The notes below the pieces were generated by a model. The model worked only from the letters and a program-made list of their open reading frames with translations, had not been told where the DNA came from and ran no database searches. Position numbers and translations under genes: made by a program. A DNA stretch of 31,315 nucleotides, from NCBI GenBank assembly GCA_964390645.1, contig CAYMLL010000052.1, positions 1-31,315 on the forward strand. The letters are read 5' to 3'. The DNA comes from CAYMLL01 sp964390645. Lineage in GTDB: Bacteria > Planctomycetota > UBA8108. Shown piece by piece: positions 23,184 to 30,958 of the stretch (its first letter is position 1; every line of letters begins with the position of its first letter).

Positions 23184-25937
23184 TCAGGCTCCCGTACCGA
23201 AGAGGTTCGCCTCCTCCTCGTGCACCACGGTAATCTTGGCGTTGATCAGGACGAACAGGTTCGAGCGCAACGACGAACTACCGACGCGACCGAAGAAAAG
23301 GTTCATGATCGGTATCTGACGCAGGATCGGCAGACCAATCGAGGCGTCCGTCTTGATCTCACGCTTCAGACCGCCGAGAAGGACGGTTCCACCGTCGGGT
23401 ACGTTGACCGTGGTCTTGATCTTGGTAACCGAGATAATCGGCAGCTGTACCGGGACGACGGTGAAGGCGTTCGACAGGTTGAGCACCGCGACGTCCTGGC
23501 CGATCTGCTCGGCAAGCGTCGGCTGGATCTCCAGGACGACGAACTTGCGGTCGTAGCTGATCGTCGGACGGACCTCGAGGATCGAGCCGGTGTTGAGCAC
23601 GCCGATGACCGGGTTGATGACCGGAATGACTCCCGTCTGATTGACCTCCAGATCCTGGATGTAGGCCGCCTGACTGACGACCAGAGTGTGCGACGTCTGG
23701 GTGTTGAAAGCGGTAACGCGCGGCGAGTTCAACCGGCGAACCTCCTGCTCCTTGGTGACGCCCGTCAGCAGCGCCTCGAGCTGGAATCGCTCTGCATCAA
23801 GGACGTTGATCTGATAGGCGCCGCCGCCGGTGGCCGAAATGTTGAACGGGTTGACCTGCGAGCCGATCGGGTTGGAAAGCGCCCCGATCGTCGCCGCGCG
23901 AAGATTGAAGTCTCCCCTGGCGTCGACGAACTCGTATCCCGGAGCGACCTGAGTGCCCTCGCCGTCGATATCCGGGATCGTGTTCGGCAAGAAGGTCGTG
24001 TTGCCACTACCGAAGTTGATACCGATCTCCTCGATGAAGTTGTCCTGGATATCGAGGAAGCGCGACTCGACCGAGACCATCATGCCCATCGACTTGCGCA
24101 ATCGCTCCAGCATCGTCGCCAGGTGGATATGATTCTGGAGGCTCGTCAAGGCCATGAGCTTGCCGTTCTGGATGCGAATGCCCTCCGGCTCCTCCTCGGC
24201 ATCCTCCTCGGCGCCACCCGCGAGCGCGTTGAGCTCGCGACCGATCAGCCCGAGAAGCTCCTCCTCGTCGATCTGCTCTCCGGAGACGTCGTCATCGTCG
24301 TCCCCCAGAGCGATGTCGGCCGCCACGTCGGTGCTGTCCTTGCCTGCGAGCTCGTCCAGGCCGAGATCCGGTGCCGGAAAGTCGGGCCGGCGCGTCGTCA
24401 GATCGCTGATCGCATAGAAGCGCAGGTACTTCGGCTCTTCGAGCTGCTCGGAATCGCTGGCGATGACGATGGCGCCATCACGAATTACGTAGCCGACCTC
24501 CTCACCCGCCTTCTTGAGAAGGAACGCGAGGACATTTCGCAGCGGCAAGTTCGTCAACGTCTCCAGATCGACCTCGGTGTCACCGAGATCCGCATCCTGT
24601 ATGAAGAAGTTGACCCCGGTCAAAGACTGCAGGTCCTTGAGAGCATCCCGCAGCGGAACGGACTCCTCGAGCCCGTAGGTGATCGGCTGGGAAAGGCGAG
24701 CACGAACGGCCTTCTCGATCGGTGACTCGAACTTGGCGATTTGCTCGCGGATGTCCGTGACCTTCGGCGTGATGCGCTCCCACACGTCCTTCTCGGGATA
24801 GCGAAAGATCGCCTGATAAACGACCGAAGACTCCTCGACGGCGAGCACTGCCTTGCGGAAATTCTCGACCGACGAGCGCATGAACTTGTCCATCTGCTGA
24901 AGGTGATGCCGCTCCTTCGACAGACGACGCTGAGTCAACGCCTCGATGTCGTTCGGGTTGAGAACGAGGATCTCCTCGTAGAGACTCGCCGCCTTGTCGT
25001 AGTTCTGCGCCTCGACCGCGCTGGTCGCTCGACGACGCAGCGAGCGGATGTGGTTCTCCACGAACTCGATCGTCGTGGCCTCCTCGAGTCGCTTCTTGTC
25101 GGCGATCATCGTCAGGAGATTCTGACGCTCCTCGAAATCCTTCGTCTTTTTCTCGCTCTGCGCCTTGGCAAGTCCTTGCTGCGCGCGGCTCAGGTACTCG
25201 TCGATACCGAGATCGAAAGGAGCATGGCGGATGCCGTCGATGGCTCGCGTGTAGCTGTCGATCGCCTTGTCAAACTCCTCGTCGTCGAAATGGTGCATGG
25301 CGCGGTTGATGTGACGCTCGATCTCGAAGCGGAGGAGCTGGCGCTTGACGCGTTCCTGACGCTTGAGATCGATCGATACGACCGGCACCTCGCCGCGGCG
25401 GTCGCCAAGCAGAAGACGCACCTCGTCGAGGAGACGCTGAGCCTCCTCGTTCGACGGATAGAGCCCGAGGGCCTGGACGAGCTGGATCTCGGCATCGGCA
25501 AGCTCGCCGAGCATGCGGTGCTTGCGGGCCTCCGCAACGAGCGCGCTCGAAGCGCCGCGGTTGATCTCGCTCTGATTTCGCAGGTCGTCGAGGGCCTTCT
25601 TCCCGGAATCGGCACCGTTCTCCTGCGGGCCACCGCCGAGGACTCGATCGTCCGTGCGGGACGGCGGGCGCGGCCCGGAGGCGACGGCCGGCTGCGAGTG
25701 AGCGCCGGCGTTCGTAACACCCGCAGGAACGGGCAGGTCCTCACCGGTCCTCGCAACCGCGGGCGCCTCCACGGCGACGGGCGAGTTGCGGGTCATCCAG
25801 GTCTCGGCTTCCTCGACGGCGCCACTGCGTCCACGAACCGGATCACCGGTCGACGGGCCGGAGCAACCGGCGCCCGCGAGCACCCCGACGATCGCCAGGA
25901 GCGCCGACATCACGGCGCGATCTCTTGGCATCACCAT
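23184..25937 (-). CDS. Secretin lipoprotein 1 with TPR and STN domains
   Basis: The ATG at 25937, with AGGAGAGG at good spacing, gives 917 residues; the longer frame to 26030 is not needed. A lipoprotein signal ends at AGAGC (Cys25). A Pro/Ala-rich linker (30-115) leads to TPR-like helix pairs at about 128-170, 205-235 and 302-330, then an STN-like domain at about 410-495 (VPLRDALKDLQSLTGVNFF). The secretin core shows VSVESRFLDIQDNF, RRLNSPRVTAFN, the hallmark VPDGGTVLLGG and a closing LFVLINAKITVV. It should make an outer-membrane pore. It lies 708 bases after the unknown anchored protein, so it may have its own promoter. Its build matches secretin 2, but acidic residues are fewer at the N-terminus. 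Confidence 0.9.
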   Translation of the reverse strand: MVMPRDRAVMSALLAIVGVLAGAGCSGPSTGDPVRGRSGAVEEAETWMTRNSPVAVEAPAVARTGEDLPVPAGVTNAGAHSQPAVASGPRPPSRTDDRVLGGGPQENGADSGKKALDDLRNQSEINRGASSALVAEARKHRMLGELADAEIQLVQALGLYPSNEEAQRLLDEVRLLLGDRRGEVPVVSIDLKRQERVKRQLLRFEIERHINRAMHHFDDEEFDKAIDSYTRAIDGIRHAPFDLGIDEYLSRAQQGLAKAQSEKKTKDFEERQNLLTMIADKKRLEEATTIEFVENHIRSLRRRATSAVEAQNYDKAASLYEEILVLNPNDIEALTQRRLSKERHHLQQMDKFMRSSVENFRKAVLAVEESSVVYQAIFRYPEKDVWERITPKVTDIREQIAKFESPIEKAVRARLSQPITYGLEESVPLRDALKDLQSLTGVNFFIQDADLGDTEVDLETLTNLPLRNVLAFLLKKAGEEVGYVIRDGAIVIASDSEQLEEPKYLRFYAISDLTTRRPDFPAPDLGLDELAGKDSTDVAADIALGDDDDDVSGEQIDEEELLGLIGRELNALAGGAEEDAEEEPEGIRIQNGKLMALTSLQNHIHLATMLERLRKSMGMMVSVESRFLDIQDNFIEEIGINFGSGNTTFLPNTIPDIDGEGTQVAPGYEFVDARGDFNLRAATIGALSNPIGSQVNPFNISATGGGAYQINVLDAERFQLEALLTGVTKEQEVRRLNSPRVTAFNTQTSHTLVVSQAAYIQDLEVNQTGVIPVINPVIGVLNTGSILEVRPTISYDRKFVVLEIQPTLAEQIGQDVAVLNLSNAFTVVPVQLPIISVTKIKTTVNVPDGGTVLLGGLKREIKTDASIGLPILRQIPIMNLFFGRVGSSSLRSNLFVLINAKITVVHEEEANLFGTGA

Positions 25938-26645
25938 CACGCTACCTCTCCTGAGTCGTTCGGATTGTCGTGCGTCTGCGTCGCCGACGAGACGGGCTGT
26001 CGACCCTGAGAAACACTCAATCCTGTCCATGCTTCCAACTCACAATCGCCAACTGGACCGGGTCCAGCCAAGCGGATTTCTCGATCGGCAGCGCCCCGCA
26101 GAGCACGCCATCCTCAAAGATTATGTCTGGATCTGAAGGCTGTTCCCGAAATCGCGGCTTGTTCGTTCCCGGCGCGAGTCGATCCGGAGTCGAAGATCCC
26201 GGATCGGTGAACTCCGGATCCCGGAGTCACGGCCCGCGTCGGGGAGACCCGAAAAGCGCAGGGGAACGAAGAGTTGCCACCGGCAGAACGGTAGGCCTGG
26301 AAGGAAGCATCTCGCCTCCCCGATTCATCGACGCTGCCGGAACGGGACTCCGTGCGACGGTCGCGAAGAACCGCGGCGCCGCAGCTTCTCGTCCCGGCGT
26401 TTCCGTGGCCTCCATGGTGCCACCCCAGGAGTTCACGGGTTTCGCCGACTCGGCCAAGGAGGTCTCGAGACGGCCCGGACGCACTCGCGTCCAGGGCACG
26501 CTCCGATGATCCCCCTCGATCCGCCGCATTTCAAACAGATTCTCCTCGGGCCGCCGTCCTGGTGACTCGGCCCTCGTTCATATCTCCCGTCGGTATTGTT
26601 ACTTGCTTCTATTCAGCAGGACGCGTCTCGGCACGGAGGCCACCC
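25938..26645. other. 708-base non-coding gap before secretin 1
   Basis: This is the largest internal gap in region A, where other gaps are 2 to 173 bases. Open frames here on either strand are Arg/Pro/Ser-rich and have no recognisable domain, so I call no gene. It holds nested inverted repeats at 26181-26227 and scattered AT-rich spots, including minus-strand CATAAT (26120-26125) as a possible -10 without a good -35. CAGGGTCG near 26002 resembles the CAGGGTGG motif seen before three downstream genes. A separate promoter or leader RNA for secretin 1 is possible. Confidence 0.55.
26181..26227. repeat. Nested inverted repeats in the pre-secretin gap
   Basis: GATCCGGAGT (26181-26190) and ACTCCGGATC (26211-26220) are perfect 10-base inverted repeats. 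Between them lies GATCC-C-GGATC (26195-26205). The right arm is also part of ACTCCGG-ATC-CCGGAGT (26211-26227). The arms can form alternative hairpins, as in an attenuator, or could be a dimeric protein site. There is no T-tract nearby. Confidence 0.7.
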
Positions 26646-27827
26646 TCAGTCAAACGACCTGCCACGACGCCGAGTGCGCCCGGAATCCTTGGCCCCGGCG
26701 CTCTTCTCGGCCCCGGCGCTCTTCTCGGCCCCGGCGCTCTTCTCGGCCCCGGCGCTCTTCGTGGCACCAGCACCCTCGGAAGTCGCACCCTCGGCACCCT
26801 CGGCACCCTCGGTCGCAGGGCTGCAGTCCTGCGTGACGATGTCCCAGCCGTCGATCGGGCGCAGCGCACGCGTCCCCTTGCGGGTGAACTTCTCGCTCCG
26901 GCCAGCGAGGCGATCGTCGATCGTCACCTCCTCGTCCTCCGGAACGATGCGACGCACCCGGTAACGATGCTGGCCGTCCTCGAGCTTCTCGCCGAAGGAG
27001 TAGCCCTTCTCCCAACCGACAGCCGCGATCGCTTGACGGTACGAGACCTTCTTCGACCCCACGTAATCCCAGGACTGCATGATGCCACGATAGCGCGGGA
27101 CCAGATCCTGGTTGAGATCGCCGAAGTTCGTGATGCGTACGGCCAGATCGTGGGGAACGGCGGCGTCGATCGCGAGTTCGGTCGAGATCTTCTCGGCGTC
27201 CTGAGCGTCGAGGCGAGCCACCCCGCCGTCGGTCTCCACGGGAGTGGCAAACGAAGTGCAGCGGTAGGAGTAGACCTTGCCGGCCGTGACGTCGGTGTCA
27301 TCGTAGGTAAAGTCGCCCCCCTCTGCGAAGTCCGGGACCTCGGCCCACTCGCCGTCGTCGCCCACTCGGCGCTCGAGAACGACCTTGTCGATGACGATGT
27401 TCTCGTTGTCGGCCGACATCTCACCGGTAACCCGCAGAACCGGTTTGCGGACGTCCGAAGAACGTACCAGCTCGACAGAGGTCAGGCACGGCGCCCCGTG
27501 AACGCCGACTTTCGGCGGCGCGATGCTGTAGAGGCGCACCAGTGCAGGCCGCCGCTGCGTGTGCCAGGTCGGGACCGTCTTGTCGCCACTGGCAAGCCAC
27601 AGATCCGACAGGTCGCTTCGGGCGAATCTCAGCTCGCCCACCTCGAGATCTCCGGATTCTCTCTTCTGCTTCTTGAGCTCGTCGGTCCGCCGCCGGACAT
27701 CAGCGGTCGACTCCTCGACCTTGCCCCCGAGGACGAACGGTAACGCCAGGAAGATCACCGAGAGGGCCGCGGCAACGCCGTAGGAAACCTTGTCGATGTT
27801 CTTCTTGATCTGCGTCTTGTCAGCCAT
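26646..27827 (-). CDS. Membrane-anchored protein of unknown function with FN3-like domain and repeat tail
   Basis: This 393-residue protein follows the PilO-like gene by three bases. It has a basic cytoplasmic N-terminus, one membrane helix at about 16-36, a heptad-like charged segment, and then periplasmic beta-rich sequence. Residues about 125-195 look like a fibronectin type III-like domain, with VLERRVGDDGEW and VYSYRCTSFAT. The tail holds four copies of a six-residue KSAGAE-type repeat and an EGA repeat, and ends with a basic RTRRRGR stretch. In pilM-N-O-P operons this position belongs to PilP, which joins PilNO to the secretin. This protein shows no clear PilP motif, so it may be a functional substitute. 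I do not recognise the family. Confidence 0.75.
   Translation of the reverse strand: MADKTQIKKNIDKVSYGVAAALSVIFLALPFVLGGKVEESTADVRRRTDELKKQKRESGDLEVGELRFARSDLSDLWLASGDKTVPTWHTQRRPALVRLYSIAPPKVGVHGAPCLTSVELVRSSDVRKPVLRVTGEMSADNENIVIDKVVLERRVGDDGEWAEVPDFAEGGDFTYDDTDVTAGKVYSYRCTSFATPVETDGGVARLDAQDAEKISTELAIDAAVPHDLAVRITNFGDLNQDLVPRYRGIMQSWDYVGSKKVSYRQAIAAVGWEKGYSFGEKLEDGQHRYRVRRIVPEDEEVTIDDRLAGRSEKFTRKGTRALRPIDGWDIVTQDCSPATEGAEGAEGATSEGAGATKSAGAEKSAGAEKSAGAEKSAGAKDSGRTRRRGRSFD
26691..26762. repeat. Four tandem 18-bp repeats in a coding tail
   Basis: Units 26691-26708, 26709-26726, 26727-26744 and 26745-26762 share the plus-strand sequence GGCCCCGGCGCTCTTCTC; only the last differs, at its final two bases. 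The length is a multiple of three, and the units encode six-residue Lys-Ser-Ala-Gly-Ala-Glu repeats. Near-identity at DNA level points to recent slippage. Confidence 0.95.
26771..26812. repeat. Four 9-bp repeats encoding Glu-Gly-Ala units
   Basis: CACCCTCGG occurs at 26771-26779, 26786-26794, 26795-26803 and 26804-26812; the last three are directly joined. On the minus strand they encode Glu-Gly-Ala triplets in the same protein tail as the 18-bp repeats. Confidence 0.9.
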
Positions 27828-27830
27828 CGC

Positions 27831-28886
27831 TCAGTACCGCTCCTCGCCGTCGTCCTCGGACCCGCCGTCCTCGTCGGATGTCTTGTCAGCCTCGCGCTCG
27901 ACTCCGGCCCAATCGACGGCCACCAGACGGATCTTGAACTGGACATCCGGCTCCACGATTTTCGGTTCCTTCGCCGCCTCGGCCTCGCGAGCCTTGGCCT
28001 CGTTGGGGTAGGCCACCACGTGAACGGACTTCTGGAACTCGGAGACCGACTCACCGAGCGCCTTCATCGAGATCTTCCTCGGCTCGAGAAACGGCACGCG
28101 CTTCTGCTGCCGGTCGCCGAGCAACCTCGCCAGGAACTCCTCGAAGCGGACGTACGGCATGTTCACCGTCACGTCCGCTTCGATGAGCCCGTACTTGACC
28201 TGAAACGGAGCAGGCTTCCGGGGTTCACTTTTCCGGCTCGAGCCCCGTCCGCTTCGCTTGGCAGATTTTCCCCGACGCTCCTCGCGTACCTCGATGACGT
28301 CGATCTTTTCGAGCCCGTCGATTCCGAGCGACACGCAGGCCTCGGCGACCGCGTCAGCGATCCAGAACTGCTTCATCGCGAAAGGGATCTTCGCCGAGTC
28401 CGCAGCCAGGTCGTCATCCTTCACCGTGTCGATGAACGGCGGGACCTTCTCCGGATCGGTTCGATCATCCTCCGGCACGGAGAGAGGGACCTGCGGGAAT
28501 TTCTTCCAGTAGTCAGCTCGTAGCGTGCGGACCGCATCGTGATAGTCCGCGATGAACTCCGCCTCCCGCGGCGTCGTCGTGGCGTCGTTGAAGAAGGCCT
28601 GAAAGCTCTCGCAGCGTGCTTCGAAACCCGCAATCGCCTGGTCGTAGACGGTCTTGTCCGTTTTGCTCTGCTCCCGCACCCGTTCGTTGTAGGCCTTCGT
28701 CGGCAGCACTTTCTCCCTGAGAAACGCCTTCAGCTTCTTGTCGACCCCGGTGAGCTTTCTTTCCTGGTCGCCGAGCCCGCCGTCGCCCCAGACCGGACCG
28801 ATGATCATGACGTAGACGAGGCCGGCCAAGACCAGCCCGACGCCCCCGAGCGCCAGCCCGAACGCACTCTCCCTGAGCTTGTCCAT
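27831..28886 (-). CDS. PilO-like inner-membrane assembly protein
   Basis: The 351-residue protein has a short N-terminus, one membrane helix (about 9-30), then a long charged helical region suited to a coiled coil. A C-terminal alpha/beta domain with VKYGLIEADVTVNMPYVRFEEFLARLL matches the pattern of PilO/GspM ferredoxin-like folds, where one strand precedes a helix that reads EFL..L. It is longer than typical PilO (about 200 residues) because of a Lys/Arg/Ser-rich insertion near residues 205-225 and an acidic tail. It follows the PilM-PilN fusion by 44 bases, the expected PilO position. It probably pairs with the PilN part to form a periplasmic frame. The assignment rests on layout and position more than on a strict motif. 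Confidence 0.68.
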   Translation of the reverse strand: MDKLRESAFGLALGGVGLVLAGLVYVMIIGPVWGDGGLGDQERKLTGVDKKLKAFLREKVLPTKAYNERVREQSKTDKTVYDQAIAGFEARCESFQAFFNDATTTPREAEFIADYHDAVRTLRADYWKKFPQVPLSVPEDDRTDPEKVPPFIDTVKDDDLAADSAKIPFAMKQFWIADAVAEACVSLGIDGLEKIDVIEVREERRGKSAKRSGRGSSRKSEPRKPAPFQVKYGLIEADVTVNMPYVRFEEFLARLLGDRQQKRVPFLEPRKISMKALGESVSEFQKSVHVVAYPNEAKAREAEAAKEPKIVEPDVQFKIRLVAVDWAGVEREADKTSDEDGGSEDDGEERY

Positions 28887-28930
28887 TACGGGATGAGTCC
28901 TTTCCTCACGAGTGTCTCTCGGAGTCTCTG

Positions 28931-30958
28931 CTAGAATTCAGATTCGTCATCGACCTCGGCATCACCGCCGTCATCGCCACCGTCGCCGTCATCGCCGTCA
29001 TCGCCACCTTCCCCACCGGCCTCCTCGTCCCCGTCCGGGAAGCTCTCAGCCTTCACCGGAGGCGGCTCATCGACGACCAGCCAGCTGACCTCGACGCTGT
29101 CGAACGGGTTGCCCTCCTGCCCCTCGTCGTCGGAGCCGCGCCGGCCGGATGCCAGAGGCTCGAGACCCACGAGATCGGTCGTCGGAACGCCGACCGATAT
29201 CCTGTTGCCGGTCTTCGGGTCCGGGACGACGGTCACGTCGCCGTCGGCGAGAAACTTCGCCAGCTTCTTGCCGAAATCACCGCGGGCGAAATCGACCGTC
29301 TCCTTCTGCGAATTCCGCTTCGTCACCATGACCTGCACCCGGAAGCGGTAGGCAGGCACGGTCTTCGGCTCGTCAGACGTGCTGTCGCCGGAATCGTCTT
29401 CGTCCCCTCCGGAGCCCGCTTCGTCCTCTTCGGAGTCCGCTTCGACCGGGTACGTGTGCGTGGTGCGCTCGAGCTCGAAGGACGGCACCCACACGCGACG
29501 GAAGAGTGACTCTTCCAGGCGCTCGCGAATAGCGTTGATCGAAGCCTCGGAATCGGCCCCCTGGGGCAGCGTTGAAACGATCTGGAGCTGGTTCTCCGGA
29601 TACTGCGTAAGTGTCTGATCGAGCGCCTGCAGAGATCCGAGCATCCGGCGGCGCAGCTCGGCAAGATCGTGCACCTTATCGTAGATCGTCTCGAGCTCCG
29701 CCTTCTGGGACTCGTGCTTCTCGATGATCTTCGCGCCCTTCGTAAGATCTCCGTACTCGCCCTTCGCGAGCTTGACCGCCGACTCGGCGTCGTCGTTGAG
29801 ACGACCGATCATGAAGCCGGCGATGAGAATCGCGACCAGGACGATCCCCGCGGCGAAGAACGAGTGTTTCTTCTTGCGATCGATCTCCTTCTGGAGCTTG
29901 TCTTCGGACGGCACCAGGTCGACGTCGCAGGGTGCGAGGCCGAGGGCCTGAAGACCACAGCCGAGAGTCGACGCGAAAGCGGGCAAGTGCGCTTTCAAGA
30001 GCCGCACGTTGACGTCGTGACTGACGCGAAAACGGTTGATGCTCTGCACCCGCTCGACCGGCATGTTGAGGCTCTCTTTGAGGAACTTCAGGATGCCGAC
30101 GATCTTCGAGCCGTTTCCGAGCAGGTAAAGTTTCGAGAAACTCACCTCGCCGTGCTGGCTGCGATAGAACCCGATCGAGCGGTGGATCTCGCCGACGAGC
30201 TCCTTGAGCTTCGGCTGAATCACCGCCTGGAAAATCTTCACCGCACGCTGCGGCACCTTGGCAGTCTCGAGCTTCAGCTTCTCCGCCTCGGCAAAGCCGA
30301 TCTTGAAGCGATCCTGGATCGACTTCGTCACGTCGTTGCCGGAGTGCGGCAGTGGACGGATCCAGAAACGATTGCCGTCGACGAGCACGAGATCCGTATG
30401 CGTGGCGCCGATGTCGAGAACGATCGCCGGCTCCTCGGGGGCGATATCGTGCTGCACGAAGTTCAGCAGCCCGAGGTAGCCGATGGAGACGGTCTCGACG
30501 GCGAGCTCGTGCGTCGTGAACTCGAGCATGAAGTCGTCGATCTGCTCACGTCGCACCGCAAAGATCGCGACCTCTCTCTCCTCACCAGGCAGGTAGTCCC
30601 GATCGATGACATGAAAATCCCAGGTGACCTCGTCGAGCGGGAAGGGAATCTGCTGAGCGGCCTCGTGGCCGACCATCTCGTTGACCTTTTTCTCCTCGAA
30701 GGCGGGAACCTTGATGAAGCGCGAAAAGGTTCCCTGACCGGGATGCGAGATAGCGATCGGCTCCTTCACCGCGTTGCGCTGCGAGAAGATCTGCAGCGCG
30801 TCCCGTGCCAGGGACTGTGGGTCCGTGCCGTTTCCGGTCACCGGGTAGTCGACCTTGTCGATGGCGATGATTTCGACGTTCCCCTGCAGCCGACGTAGCT
30901 TCACCGCCTTCAGCGAAGACTTGCCGAGGTCGACACTCCAAACCGTCTGGATCGCCAT
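28931..30958 (-). CDS. pilM: PilM-PilN fusion protein
   Basis: The 675-residue protein begins with a PilM-type actin-like ATPase domain (about 1-342): VWSVDLGKSSLKAVKL at the start, VPAFEEKKVNEMVGHEA, LDIGATHTDLVLVDG near 181-195, and the adenosine-loop-like YLLGNGSKI near 278-286. It continues with VDLVP at about 346-350, like the INLLP peptide by which free PilN docks on PilM, then a membrane helix (about 366-387), a coiled region and a PilN-like periplasmic part. An acidic Asp/Gly-rich stretch interrupts the latter near residue 500, and the last 40 residues are almost all Asp, Glu and Gly. GAGGG lies upstream of the ATG. It leads the locus and should join a cytoplasmic ring to the periplasmic PilO-like protein. 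Fusion of these usually separate proteins is unusual. Confidence 0.87.
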   Translation of the reverse strand: MAIQTVWSVDLGKSSLKAVKLRRLQGNVEIIAIDKVDYPVTGNGTDPQSLARDALQIFSQRNAVKEPIAISHPGQGTFSRFIKVPAFEEKKVNEMVGHEAAQQIPFPLDEVTWDFHVIDRDYLPGEEREVAIFAVRREQIDDFMLEFTTHELAVETVSIGYLGLLNFVQHDIAPEEPAIVLDIGATHTDLVLVDGNRFWIRPLPHSGNDVTKSIQDRFKIGFAEAEKLKLETAKVPQRAVKIFQAVIQPKLKELVGEIHRSIGFYRSQHGEVSFSKLYLLGNGSKIVGILKFLKESLNMPVERVQSINRFRVSHDVNVRLLKAHLPAFASTLGCGLQALGLAPCDVDLVPSEDKLQKEIDRKKKHSFFAAGIVLVAILIAGFMIGRLNDDAESAVKLAKGEYGDLTKGAKIIEKHESQKAELETIYDKVHDLAELRRRMLGSLQALDQTLTQYPENQLQIVSTLPQGADSEASINAIRERLEESLFRRVWVPSFELERTTHTYPVEADSEEDEAGSGGDEDDSGDSTSDEPKTVPAYRFRVQVMVTKRNSQKETVDFARGDFGKKLAKFLADGDVTVVPDPKTGNRISVGVPTTDLVGLEPLASGRRGSDDEGQEGNPFDSVEVSWLVVDEPPPVKAESFPDGDEEAGGEGGDDGDDGDGGDDGGDAEVDDESEF

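Noticed and set aside
23040..24725. Plus-strand open frame of 561 codons opposite secretin 1
   Set aside because: It mirrors the secretin coding strand, is Asp/Arg/Leu repetitive, and has no family resemblance.
26227..26529. 100-codon minus-strand open frame in the gap before secretin 1
   Set aside because: It is Pro/Arg/Ser-rich, lacks a domain, and overlaps the inverted repeats. It could be noise, and nothing supports translation.
14002..30958. A complete type IV pilus or type II secretion operon
   Set aside because: PilM/N/O-like and secretin genes are present, but no ATPase, platform protein, pilin or prepilin peptidase gene is found in the window.
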